Shown here piece after piece: positions 18,374 to 26,900 of a DNA stretch of 64,000 nt. Below the pieces are notes generated by a model. It saw only the letters and a list, made by a program, of their open reading frames with translations, was not told the DNA's origin and did no database searches. Source of the stretch: Andeanibacterium sp036384795 (GTDB lineage: Bacteria; Pseudomonadota; Alphaproteobacteria; Sphingomonadales; Sphingomonadaceae); assembly GCA_036384795.1 (NCBI GenBank), contig DASVLP010000014.1:84493-148492 (forward strand), in the 5' to 3' direction. The translations under genes and the position numbers were made by a program. Within the stretch, counting starts at the first letter, position 1. Each line of letters opens with the position of its first letter.

Positions 18374-18910
18374 TCATCCCGCATCGAACCTCGCTCTCAG
18401 CTCAACCAGGGCTCGATAGGCCTTCTGCAGATCTTTCTCCACCGAACTGAGGCTGACGCCGAATTCGCGCGCGACCAGCGCCTGCGGCACGCCTTCCACG
18501 CGGCATCTGCGGAACACCGCATCGACTCTCGGCCCCAGCGAGGAAAGCGTCGCCTGCACCGCTGCGAGTTCCTCCCGCGCGATGACCGCCCGGTCTCCGA
18601 GCGGCTGCTCCTCGGCGGATGTCGCGATTTCGTGCCAATCGTACTGGCGGCGCTCGCGGCTGATCTTCGACCTGCGCACGTCGCGCATCAGGTTCTCGGC
18701 CGCGCGGAACAAATACGACAGCGGCTCGGCGATCGGCTGATGGGTGTTCGCCGCGACTTTCTCCCACAGCTCATGCAGCAGGTCTTCAGCCTCGTCGCCC
18801 GCGCCGCGCGCGGCGAAGAAGCGCAGCAAGCGGCTGCGCTCCTCGAGAATGGTGCGTTGCAGCCCGGAGACCGGCTGTCGGAGCGTCATAAGCTTAACCC
18901 GGGCATCCAT
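18374..18910 (-). CDS. ECF sigma factor, FecI type
   Basis: 178-residue extracytoplasmic-function sigma factor. Sigma region 2 (about 15-85; FFAARGAGDEAEDLLHELW is the core-binding helix) and region 4 (about 115-170; FGVSLSSVEKDLQKAYRAL helix-turn-helix) match the FecI group. It should direct transcription of this receptor operon once FecR is triggered. Start uncertain: ATG 18910 overlaps the end of the M23 peptidase gene, whereas ATG 18889 lies just after it; neither has a good ribosome site, which fits coupling to the gene upstream. Confidence 0.93.
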   Translation of the reverse strand: MDARVKLMTLRQPVSGLQRTILEERSRLLRFFAARGAGDEAEDLLHELWEKVAANTHQPIAEPLSYLFRAAENLMRDVRRSKISRERRQYDWHEIATSAEEQPLGDRAVIAREELAAVQATLSSLGPRVDAVFRRCRVEGVPQALVAREFGVSLSSVEKDLQKAYRALVELRARFDAG

Positions 18911-19643
18911 CCTCACGACGATCGTCCTGTCTGAGGCACGCCTCGCCGCCGCTCGTCTGCGCATGAGCGGCCCGGGCTTGTGCGAAGCGGGAAATATGGA
19001 CCTGCGCTGTCTCTCCGATGAACGAAGCCGTCTGTCGGGGAACGAACCGCGCGGATGGCGCCGAAGGGCCGAAGAAACCGACCGGATTTTCCTTCCGCCC
19101 GTTGCGAAGCACTTCGAAATGAAGATGGCTGCCGGTCGATCGCCCGGTGGAACCCATCAGCCCGATCGTCTGCTGCCGCCGGACGAGGGATCCGACGGCG
19201 ACCAGGATGCGCGAAAGATGGCCGTAGCGTGTCTTCAGGCCATTGCCATGATCGAGCTCGATCATCAGCCCATAGCCGCCGTCGGGGCCGGCGAAGGTTA
19301 CCGTGCCGCCGTCGGCTGCGAGGATCGGCGAGCCGAGCGCGCCGGGAATGTCGATCCCGCCGTGCATCCGCTGGTCGCCGGTCAGCGGATCGACGCGAAC
19401 GCCGAACCGCGACGAGAGATACGGCAGGCGTACTTGCCCTGCCACGGCCGGCCTGGGCGCAAACCGGGCGCCCTCGCTGGGCGAGGACTGCTTCGGCGCG
19501 GGTTCGAACGAAGCCGACAGCGGCTGGCGAAAATGGCTGTCGCTGCCATCGGGCAGCGCCGCGCCGCCTGCAGCCAGGGCGCCCGCGGAAAGCGGTAGAA
19601 CGCATGCGGCAAACCCGAGCCCCCGGAACGATTTGCAGCCCAT
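18894..19643 (-). CDS. M23 (LytM-like) zinc metallopeptidase, exported
   Basis: 249-residue cell-wall-type endopeptidase. The N-terminal hydrophobic segment (LGFAACVLPLSAGALAAGG) is a signal peptide or anchor. The C-terminal LytM fold has the zinc motifs HGGID (about residue 93) and GSHLHFEV (about 173), both intact, so it should be active on peptidoglycan cross-links. ATG 19643 is chosen because the signal peptide follows directly and AAGG precedes it. It heads the minus-strand unit M23-fecI-fecR-receptor, its end overlapping the sigma gene, an unusual partner for a FecIRA system. Confidence 0.9.
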   Translation of the reverse strand: MGCKSFRGLGFAACVLPLSAGALAAGGAALPDGSDSHFRQPLSASFEPAPKQSSPSEGARFAPRPAVAGQVRLPYLSSRFGVRVDPLTGDQRMHGGIDIPGALGSPILAADGGTVTFAGPDGGYGLMIELDHGNGLKTRYGHLSRILVAVGSLVRRQQTIGLMGSTGRSTGSHLHFEVLRNGRKENPVGFFGPSAPSARFVPRQTASFIGETAQVHISRFAQARAAHAQTSGGEACLRQDDRREDGCPG

Positions 19644-19783
19644 CGCCTTGATAAAACGGAGTCCGCGGCGCGTTTCCGCACGAACCCTGCGCAACACAAC
19701 TTTATTGCGCGGACTATGCGGGACGCAGTCGGTCGCTCCGTCTTGGCTCATGTCACGACGCCTGCATCGAAGGGAGACCGACT

Positions 19784-20593
19784 TTGAATTCCAACGAATC
19801 GCGCATGCTCGACATGCTCAAAAAAGGACGCGATCATTACGGCGTCGTTGCGGTGAAGGCGGAGTTCGAAGCGGAAGGAACCCGGCCCGACGAATTGCTG
19901 CGGCTGCTCGAACTCGCTTGGCGCGCCGATCTCAAGCTGGCGCTGAAGATCGGCGGTTGCGAGGCCGTGAGCGATCTCCACGCCGCGAAACTTTACGGCG
20001 CGGAGTACATCATCGCCCCGATGGTAGAAACGCCCTATGCCCTTTCCAAGTTCATCGGTGCAAAGAACAAGACGCACGGTGAAAATTCGCTCGTGACGTT
20101 TCTCTACAATCTCGAGACGCAGACTACCCTGGAAAACCTCGATGCGATGCTGCCGCTGGCGCGCGAGGGCATCGACGGGATCGTGTTCGGCCGGGTCGAT
20201 TTCACCGGTTCGCGCGGTTTGACCCGTGAACGGATCAATGATCGGCAGATCACCGATGCCGTTCTGCAGGTGGCCCAGGCCTGTGCCGCCGAAGCGCTCG
20301 AGCTGGTGGTTGGCGGCGGCGTCTCGGCCGAAGCCGCGCCGGTGCTGCGCGAAATCCGCGCGGTGCGGCTCGATCGGTTCGAAACCCGCAAAGTGGTGTT
20401 CGACGGCGCGGTGGCGGAAACCGCCGGATTCGAGGCCGGGATCGCCAATGCCGTTGCGTTCGAGCTCGCCTGGCTGCGCAACAAGCACGAATATTATCGC
20501 ACGATCGCCGAAGAAGACCTATCCCGCATCCGGATGATGGAGCAGCGCAGCGCGTTGCCGGCCCACGGGCAGCTCGCCCGGGTCGCAGCCTGA
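19784..20593 (+). CDS. HpcH/HpaI-family aldolase in a glycan cluster
   Basis: 269-residue metal-dependent class II aldolase-like protein (HpcH/HpaI/citrate lyase beta superfamily), a TIM barrel that usually joins pyruvate or another alpha-keto acid to an aldehyde. The segment EYIIAPMVETPYAL (about 76-89) carries the metal-binding glutamate, and GIDGIVFGRVDFTGS (about 131-145) carries the usual second acidic ligand. Start TTG 19784 has AAGGGAGA 7 bases upstream; ATG 19808 is the alternative. It is the first gene of a long plus-strand glycan operon, so a role in making or extending an unusual sugar is likely, but the substrate is unknown. Confidence 0.85.
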   Translation: MNSNESRMLDMLKKGRDHYGVVAVKAEFEAEGTRPDELLRLLELAWRADLKLALKIGGCEAVSDLHAAKLYGAEYIIAPMVETPYALSKFIGAKNKTHGENSLVTFLYNLETQTTLENLDAMLPLAREGIDGIVFGRVDFTGSRGLTRERINDRQITDAVLQVAQACAAEALELVVGGGVSAEAAPVLREIRAVRLDRFETRKVVFDGAVAETAGFEAGIANAVAFELAWLRNKHEYYRTIAEEDLSRIRMMEQRSALPAHGQLARVAA

Positions 20594-20625
20594 GCGCTCC
20601 GGAAGGAGCGGAAGGAATTCGCCTT

Positions 20626-22494
20626 TTGACGATGCGTCGATTGTACTGGGTCCTCGCGGCGGCATGGCTCGCCGCGATAGCCTGCGCCGCCCCCGCGCAG
20701 CTTGCGGTGCCTGTCGCCAGCGACAGCACCCAGGCGAGCACCGCCACCCAACAGGTGGCGGTGCCGTCGGCGCAAGTGGAGCCATACACCCCCGCAACGA
20801 TCGACGTGCCCCCGCCGACGGCCGATGTGCCGGCCCCGCAGCCTCAGGCGACGCAACCGCCGGACCAACCGCCTCCGGCCGCGACGCCGCCCCCTCCCAA
20901 CGAGTTCGAGACGTACGTCTCGGAGATCGCCGGCAAACCCCTGCGGCGCTTCGGCGCCGAATTGCTTGTTCCGGGGGCGCGCAATTTCACCGCGCCGCCG
21001 ACCACCGCGATCCCGCCAGACTACCGGATCAATCCCGGCGACGAGCTGACCCTCGGCCTTACCGGCGCGGTCCAGGCCACCGGCGTGCGGCTCAGGGTCG
21101 GCAACGACGGGCGCATCTTCGTGCCGAAGGTTGGCGCCGTCACCGTGGGCGGGGTACGCTACGGCGACCTTCACGACGTGATCGCGCGCGAGGTTTCGCG
21201 CCAGTACCGCGACTTCGACCTCGAGGTGACGGTATCGCGCCTGCACGGCATCACCGTCTACGTCACCGGATTCGCCGCGCGGCCCGGATCGTACACCGTC
21301 GGCAGCCTGTCGACCCTGGTCAACGCCGTGCTCGCCGCCGGAGGGCCTTCGTCCGGCGGCAGCTTCCGCTCGATGCAGCTGCGCCGCGACGGTCGCCTGG
21401 TCTCCGATTTCGACCTCTACGACCTGCTGCTGCGCGGCGACAAGACCGGCGATGCGGTGCTGCAGAACGGCGACGTGATCTACATCGCGCCGGCCGGAGA
21501 GCAAGTCGCGGTGATCGGCAGCGTCAATCGCGAAGGCATCTACGAACTCGCTCCCGGCGAGAAGCTGACCGACGCGGTGCTCTACGCCGGCGGCGTCAAC
21601 ACGGTCGCCGACAGCAGCCGGCTGATGGTGTTCAACGGCATGGTCGGCGGCGTGCCCGGCTGGCGCGAGGTCACGCCGGACGAGGCGCGCACCCGCGTTG
21701 CCGAGCGCGGCGACGTGATCCGCGTGCTTTCGGGCGTCGGCATCGCGTTGCCGATCGCGCAGCAATCGGTGCTGGTGACGATTGGCGGCGAAGTCGCGCG
21801 CCCCGGCCGGTATTACTTCGCCCCGGGCACGCGCCTTGCCGACGTGATCGCGCGCGCGGGCGGGCTTACCCCGCAGGCCTTTCCCTATGCTTCGGTGTTC
21901 ACCCGCGAGAGCGTCAAGCACCAGCAGCAGCTGAGCTACGACCGGGCGGTGAACGACGTGGAGATGCTGCTGACCGCGCAGCCCGTCACTTCCGCAAACC
22001 GGGCCGAACGCGTCCAGCCGGCCGATCTCGCGCTGGTCCAGTCGGTGGTCGCCCAGATGCGCAAGCGCAAGCCCGATGGGCGCGTGGTGATGGACATCCC
22101 GGTCAACGCGACTTCGCTGCCCGGCGACATGGTGCTCGAGAACAACGACACGATCTACATTCCGACCCAGCCGGTGACCGTCGGCGTGTTCGGCTCGGTG
22201 CCGAGCCCGGGCTCGTTCACCTACCACCAGGGCGAGCGCATCGGCGAGTACGTGAAGGCCGCCGGCGGGGTGCAGGAGATCGGCGACAAGAGCGAGATCT
22301 TCGTCGTCCGCGCGAACGGCACGGTGCTGGCCAAGGGCCGCGACGCATTGCGGGCGCCGGCGCTGCCGGGCGACCTGGTCTATGTCCCGATCGACGCCAA
22401 CCGCGGCGAGTTCTGGGCACGGCTGCGCGACATCACCAGCAGCATCTTCGGCGGGCTGTTCGGCGCCGCGACGATCAAGGCGGCGGTCGATTGA
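20626..22494 (+). CDS. Polysaccharide export outer-membrane protein with SLBB domains (Wza/KpsD-like)
   Basis: 622-residue periplasmic/outer-membrane export protein. Signal peptide (LAAAWLAAIACAAPAQ), a long Pro/Ala/Gln-rich linker to about residue 90, a Poly_export domain (YRINPGDELTLGLTG, about 130-215), then several SLBB repeats (VTGFAARPGSY, VIGSVNREGIY, IGGEVARPGRYYF, VFGSVPSPGSF). It forms the outer-membrane channel for a capsule or exopolysaccharide. TTG 20626 has GAAGGAA at the right spacing; ATG 20632, two codons later, is an alternative. Four SLBB-like repeats make it longer than Wza and closer to KpsD. Its stop overlaps the next start (TTGA). Confidence 0.93.
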   Translation: MTMRRLYWVLAAAWLAAIACAAPAQLAVPVASDSTQASTATQQVAVPSAQVEPYTPATIDVPPPTADVPAPQPQATQPPDQPPPAATPPPPNEFETYVSEIAGKPLRRFGAELLVPGARNFTAPPTTAIPPDYRINPGDELTLGLTGAVQATGVRLRVGNDGRIFVPKVGAVTVGGVRYGDLHDVIAREVSRQYRDFDLEVTVSRLHGITVYVTGFAARPGSYTVGSLSTLVNAVLAAGGPSSGGSFRSMQLRRDGRLVSDFDLYDLLLRGDKTGDAVLQNGDVIYIAPAGEQVAVIGSVNREGIYELAPGEKLTDAVLYAGGVNTVADSSRLMVFNGMVGGVPGWREVTPDEARTRVAERGDVIRVLSGVGIALPIAQQSVLVTIGGEVARPGRYYFAPGTRLADVIARAGGLTPQAFPYASVFTRESVKHQQQLSYDRAVNDVEMLLTAQPVTSANRAERVQPADLALVQSVVAQMRKRKPDGRVVMDIPVNATSLPGDMVLENNDTIYIPTQPVTVGVFGSVPSPGSFTYHQGERIGEYVKAAGGVQEIGDKSEIFVVRANGTVLAKGRDALRAPALPGDLVYVPIDANRGEFWARLRDITSSIFGGLFGAATIKAAVD

Positions 22495-23618
22495 GCGCGC
22501 TGGAGGACGGCTGGCGGCGGGGCACCGCCATCGTCGCAGACCCCCGCCGGCGGCGGTGGGGCTATGCGGCAATTGCGCTGGTGCTGGTGGTGCTGAGCGT
22601 GTTCCCGCCCCCGTACGTCGCGCGGGCGAAGGTGGTGCCGCAGGACAGCTCGACGCTCGGGCTCGGTTCGACGATGACCGCGCTCGGGGGTCAGTTGCAG
22701 AACTTCGCCGCGCTGCTCGGCGGGGGGCGTCAGCCGATCGACATGTATCTCGCGATCGGCCGCAGCGCGGAAGTGGAAGACGCGGTGATCGCGAAGCTCA
22801 AGCTGGCCGACCCGAGGAATTATTCGAGCGTGGCGGCCGCCCGACGAAAGCTCGAGCATAAGGTCGACGTGCATTCGCTGACCGGCGGGATCATCGAGAT
22901 CGAGACGCGCACCCACAACCCCGCCGAATCGCAGAAGCTCACCGATGCGTACGTCTCCGCGATCAGCGACCGGATCGTCGCGCTGGGCCGCGAACGGGTC
23001 GAGCGCAAACGCAATGTGGTGATGCAGCGCTTCAGGGAAGCCGCCGACCGCGTGACCAAAACCCAGGCCGCGCTGGAGAACTTTCGACTGCGCAACCATT
23101 TGGCGGAACCGCAGGCCGAGCTGGGCAGCGCCTTGTCGCTACGCGCAGCGCTTGAGGCGCAGCTCCAGGCCAAGCAGGTCGAACTCAACACCCTGCGACA
23201 GTTCCAGGGGCCGGAAAATCCGCAACTGAAGGCAGTGCAGGAGCAGGTCGCCAATCTCCAGGCGCAGATCGCCAGGACCGCGACTCCAGCGGCCGGCGCG
23301 GCGGGGCCGAACGTTGCCGGGCTTACCGAAGTGTCGGGGGAATACCTCGACCTCTATCGCGATTATCTGTTCGCGCAGGCGCTCTACGAGGTCTATTCCC
23401 GCTCGTCGGAGGAAGTGGCGGTCGAGGCGCTGGCCGGCGAGACCGCGTCCGACGTCCAGGTGATCGAAGCCGCGCATCTCGACCCGGACCGCAAGTACAA
23501 TGTCCCCGCCGTCGCCGCGCTCGCGTTGGTGATCCTGCTTGCGCTGTTCACGGAACTCTATGCCCCGGCGACCGGCATCGACTTGCAGCTCGGGAGGAAA
23601 CGGGAGGACGGCCGATGA
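22491..23618 (+). CDS. Chain-length/capsule export inner-membrane protein (KpsE/Wzz-like)
   Basis: 375-residue polysaccharide co-polymerase type protein. Membrane segments near both ends (about 25-43 and 345-363) flank a periplasmic region with a long coiled coil (about 165-275, rich in Glu/Gln/Arg heptads such as LEAQLQAKQVELNTLRQ). No C-terminal tyrosine kinase, so it resembles KpsE rather than Wzc. The start is a TTG overlapping the upstream stop; no ATG or GTG is available before the first membrane segment. It should bridge to the SLBB protein, yet no KpsMT-type ABC transporter is encoded nearby. Confidence 0.88.
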   Translation: MSALEDGWRRGTAIVADPRRRRWGYAAIALVLVVLSVFPPPYVARAKVVPQDSSTLGLGSTMTALGGQLQNFAALLGGGRQPIDMYLAIGRSAEVEDAVIAKLKLADPRNYSSVAAARRKLEHKVDVHSLTGGIIEIETRTHNPAESQKLTDAYVSAISDRIVALGRERVERKRNVVMQRFREAADRVTKTQAALENFRLRNHLAEPQAELGSALSLRAALEAQLQAKQVELNTLRQFQGPENPQLKAVQEQVANLQAQIARTATPAAGAAGPNVAGLTEVSGEYLDLYRDYLFAQALYEVYSRSSEEVAVEALAGETASDVQVIEAAHLDPDRKYNVPAVAALALVILLALFTELYAPATGIDLQLGRKREDGR

Positions 23619-24592
23619 CGGCCGCCGAAGCTCCCGAACTTTCGATCGTCATTCCCTGCTACAACGAGGAAGCGAACGTCCGCGCGATCTGCGCGGCGGT
23701 TACCGAAGCGGCGGAGCGCGAAGTCCGCTCGCACGAAATCGTGCTGATAGACAACCGCTCGACCGACCGCACGCGCGCGATCATTCGCGAGCTGTGCGCC
23801 GGCGATCTCCGCATTCGCGCGATCTTCAACACCCGCAACTTCGGCCAGATGCGCTCCCCCACCCACGGCATCTACCAGGCGAGGGGGCGCGCGGTGATCG
23901 GAATGTGCGCCGATTTCCAAGATCCGCCCGCGATGATTGGCGAGTTCGTGCGCGCCTGGCGCACCGGCGGACGGATCGTGCTCGCCCAGCGCCGTTCCGA
24001 ACGCGCCGGGCCGGTGCTGCGTTTCGTGCGTTGGGCCGGCTACGGCATTCTTGCGCGCTACGGCGATTACCCGGTGATCCCGGGGGTCACCGGTTTTGGC
24101 CTCTATGACCGCGAGGTGGTCGACACGCTGCGCAAGTGGAACGAGCCCGAGCCGTTTTTCCGTGGAATGCTGGTGGAAAGCGGCTTTCCGGTAACGCTGG
24201 TGCCGTTCGACCGGCCGCCGCGCGCCGCCGGCGAAAGCAAGAACAACGTCGCCGCGCTCTATTCATTCGCGATTTCGAGCATCGCAGGGTCGGCGCGCAA
24301 GCTGCTGCGCCTGCCGATTCTGCTGTCGCTGGGGACCGGTACGATCGCTGCCCTCCTGCTGCTCGGCGCGGTTGCCGCCCTGTTTCTCGGCGGCCCGGCG
24401 CTAGCGTTGTTCGCTTTCGGAACCGGCGCCGGCATATTCGCGACGATCTTGCTGTTCCTGGGGCTGATCGGCGAGCAAGTGCGAATCGTTTCCGAACGGA
24501 GCCGCAATGCACCGCTCGTGATCGAGGAGGAGCGGATAAACTTTCCTTCCGATGCGCCCGAAACCCCGTCAAACCGGCTGCGCAGCGCATGA
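23615..24592 (+). CDS. GT2 glycosyltransferase, GtrB/polyprenyl-phosphate type
   Basis: 325-residue family 2 glycosyltransferase. The GT-A domain starts LSIVIPCYNEEANV, with IDNRSTDRT and the ADFQDPP motif (DXD-like, about residue 100). The C-terminal quarter has two membrane helices (about 235-260 and 265-290), the layout of GtrB and DPM1-like enzymes that move a sugar from a nucleotide carrier onto undecaprenyl phosphate. Translation is coupled to its neighbours by ATGA overlaps at both ends. With the GtrA-like protein at 28714 and a GT-C membrane enzyme it would form a three-part glycan-modification system. Confidence 0.92.
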   Translation: MTAAEAPELSIVIPCYNEEANVRAICAAVTEAAEREVRSHEIVLIDNRSTDRTRAIIRELCAGDLRIRAIFNTRNFGQMRSPTHGIYQARGRAVIGMCADFQDPPAMIGEFVRAWRTGGRIVLAQRRSERAGPVLRFVRWAGYGILARYGDYPVIPGVTGFGLYDREVVDTLRKWNEPEPFFRGMLVESGFPVTLVPFDRPPRAAGESKNNVAALYSFAISSIAGSARKLLRLPILLSLGTGTIAALLLLGAVAALFLGGPALALFAFGTGAGIFATILLFLGLIGEQVRIVSERSRNAPLVIEEERINFPSDAPETPSNRLRSA

Positions 24593-25893
24593 TCGCGCGT
24601 ACCAGGCCCTATCTCCCGCCGTTGCCCGAAGCGCTGCTGGCGCTCGCCGTGATGGCGAGCTTCGGCCTGGCGGCGCTGTTCTTTGCCCGCAACGGCTATC
24701 TGCCGCAGCCGTTCATCTTCGACACCAACGACACGTTCATGGATTGGTTCAACACGTCCTACTGGGCGAACAACCCAGGCACCTACGACGTGTGGCGTAG
24801 CATCTATCCACCCCTATCGTTCGTGTTCCTCAACATCTTCAGCGTGCACGATTGCTACCTTCAGTCGCCGTTCTTCGCGCGCGATTGCGACTGGATCGGG
24901 CGCAGCGCGATTGTCGTGCTCTATATGCTCGATGTGGCGTTGTTGTGGCTCGCGTTTCGCCGCAACTGCCGGCGCACCGCGATACCCCGGACGCTGGCGT
25001 TCGCGGTGGGCATGCCGCTGCTGTTCACGCTCGAGCGCGGCAACCTGATCCTCGCCGCGCTCGCCGCATTCATCCTCGCGCATGGGCCATTGGTGCGCTC
25101 GCCGCTGTGGCGTGGGCTGGCCAATGCGTTGGCGATCAACTTCAAGCCCTATCTGGTGATCCCGTCCGCCGCCCTGGCGCTGAAGCGCAAGTGGCGCGCT
25201 CTTGAACTGGCCGGGATTGCGACCGTCGCGATTTACTTGATCACGCTCGCGCTGGTCGGCAGCGGCAGCCCGCTGGCGTTGCTCTCGAACACGGTCAACT
25301 GGGTGCAGTTCGTCAGTGGACAGGTATGGAACGAGGTCAATTACTCGACCAGCTACGCCTCGCTTCTGATGCTGCGGCAGGCGCAGGTGCCGCTGCTCGA
25401 GTTCGTACCCTCGCGAGTGATCGAACGGATTGAATTCGTCGTACCGCTGCTTATCCGCGCGACCCAGGTGCTTGCGCTGGCGGTCGCGGCAGGAGCCTGG
25501 CTCCAGCCCAGGGCCCTCACCCATGCCCGCCTCGCCCTGATCCTGATCGGGGCCTATTTCGTCTCCCAATCGCCAGGCGGCTATACGCAGGTGTTCATCG
25601 TGTTCCTGGTGTTCCTCGAGCCGTGGCAGGGCCTCGCGCCGAAGCTGGCGATCGTCGGCGCCTACCTGCTGTCGCTGGTCGGCGATTGGCCGCTCGCGAC
25701 GGTGATGCAGCTCAATCTCGAGAGCTGGCTGTCCGGGCATCCGGTCTCGCCCAGCTTCGGCCTGACCGTGGGCCATTTCGCACGGCCAGGGGTGATTATC
25801 CTCCTTGTCTGGGTGCTGGGCGCTGATTCGCTGGTGCGGGTGGCGAAGGCGCACCTGGAATACCGGCCGAACCTGGGGCTCGCACCCGCATGA
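24589..25893 (+). CDS. Multi-pass membrane glycosyltransferase (GT87/GT-C-like)
   Basis: 434-residue membrane protein with about ten hydrophobic helices. An acidic first periplasmic loop (FIFDTNDTFMDWFN, about 44-57) has the position and character of the catalytic loop in GT-C glycosyltransferases that use polyprenyl-phosphate sugars (GT87, DUF2029 group). LERGNL at about 146 is also typical. Likely transfers a lipid-linked sugar on the periplasmic side. ATGA overlaps on both sides. The specific acceptor cannot be told. Confidence 0.78.
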   Translation: MIARTRPYLPPLPEALLALAVMASFGLAALFFARNGYLPQPFIFDTNDTFMDWFNTSYWANNPGTYDVWRSIYPPLSFVFLNIFSVHDCYLQSPFFARDCDWIGRSAIVVLYMLDVALLWLAFRRNCRRTAIPRTLAFAVGMPLLFTLERGNLILAALAAFILAHGPLVRSPLWRGLANALAINFKPYLVIPSAALALKRKWRALELAGIATVAIYLITLALVGSGSPLALLSNTVNWVQFVSGQVWNEVNYSTSYASLLMLRQAQVPLLEFVPSRVIERIEFVVPLLIRATQVLALAVAAGAWLQPRALTHARLALILIGAYFVSQSPGGYTQVFIVFLVFLEPWQGLAPKLAIVGAYLLSLVGDWPLATVMQLNLESWLSGHPVSPSFGLTVGHFARPGVIILLVWVLGADSLVRVAKAHLEYRPNLGLAPA

Positions 25894-26900
25894 TCCCGGC
25901 GCAGGACCTCGATGCGATGGACGCCGCACTCGCACCGCTGTGGCCCAGGCTCGACGGCGCGCGGCTGTTCATGACCGGGGGCACCGGGTTCATCGGGCGG
26001 TGGATGCTCGAAGCGCTGGCGCGCGCGCCGATTTCCATCGCCGTGACGCTGCTGAGCCGCGACCCGGACGCATTCGCCAAGCGCGCGCCGCATCTCGCCG
26101 CGCGGTGCACGCTGGTTCGGGGCGACGTGATGGCGCTGCCCGAAGTCGGCGGCGGCTTCACCCACATCGTCCACGGCGCCACCGATGCGAGCGCCGAGCT
26201 CAACGCGAACGACCCGCTGCGGATGTTCGGCACGATCCTCACCGGCACTCGCGCGGCGCTCGAGCTTGCGCGGGCGAACGGTGCGCGGATGCTGATGATG
26301 AGCTCGGGCGCGGTCTACGGCCGCCAGCCGTGGGATGTAAGCCACGTCGGCGAGGACGACCGTGGCGGACCGGACCCGCGCGATCCGCGCTCCGCCTACG
26401 GCGAAGGCAAGCGCGCGGCGGAGATGCTGTGCGCGATCTACGGCAAGCAGTTCGGAGTGGACGTGGTGACCGCGCGGATCTTCGCGCTGCTCGGTCCGCT
26501 GCTGTCGCTCGACATCCACTTCGCCGCGGGCAACTTCATCCGCGACGCGATCGCCGGACAGACGATCCGGGTCGAGGGCTCAGGCGAGGCGGTGCGTTCC
26601 TACCTCTACGCCGCCGATCTCGCGGTGTGGCTGTGGACCTTGCTGATCGACGGAGAGCCGGGCGCGACTTACAACGTCGGCTCGGAGGAAGACGTGTCGA
26701 TCGCCGAGCTCGCCCGGCGCACCGCAGCGCTGCTCGGCGCTCCGCAAGTCGAAGTGCTCGGCCGCCCCGATCCCGGCTGGAACCCCGGCCGCTACGTTCC
26801 CTCGACCGGGCGCATCCGCACCGACCTCGGCCTTGCCGCCACGGTGCCGCTCGACGAGGCAATCCGGCGCACCGCCGCCGCCAACGGATGGACCCGATGA
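25890..26900 (+). CDS. Extended SDR: NAD-dependent epimerase/dehydratase/reductase of a sugar nucleotide
   Basis: 336-residue short-chain dehydrogenase of the extended type. Nucleotide motif TGGTGFIG near residue 30, a serine region SSGAVYG (about 136) and catalytic Y-x-x-x-K in YGEGK (about 170). Family members act on nucleotide sugars as 4,6-dehydratases, epimerases or 4-reductases. As the ThDP enzyme is next, it could be the YerF-like reductase of the branched side chain or a C4 reductase; this is inference. ATGA overlaps upstream and downstream. Not specific enough to name. Confidence 0.85.
   Translation: MIPAQDLDAMDAALAPLWPRLDGARLFMTGGTGFIGRWMLEALARAPISIAVTLLSRDPDAFAKRAPHLAARCTLVRGDVMALPEVGGGFTHIVHGATDASAELNANDPLRMFGTILTGTRAALELARANGARMLMMSSGAVYGRQPWDVSHVGEDDRGGPDPRDPRSAYGEGKRAAEMLCAIYGKQFGVDVVTARIFALLGPLLSLDIHFAAGNFIRDAIAGQTIRVEGSGEAVRSYLYAADLAVWLWTLLIDGEPGATYNVGSEEDVSIAELARRTAALLGAPQVEVLGRPDPGWNPGRYVPSTGRIRTDLGLAATVPLDEAIRRTAAANGWTR

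Noticed and set aside
20494..22572. 692-codon antisense frame over the SLBB gene
   Set aside because: Composition is Arg/Ala/Asp/His repeats typical of reversed coding DNA; the plus frame has a signal peptide and SLBB repeats.
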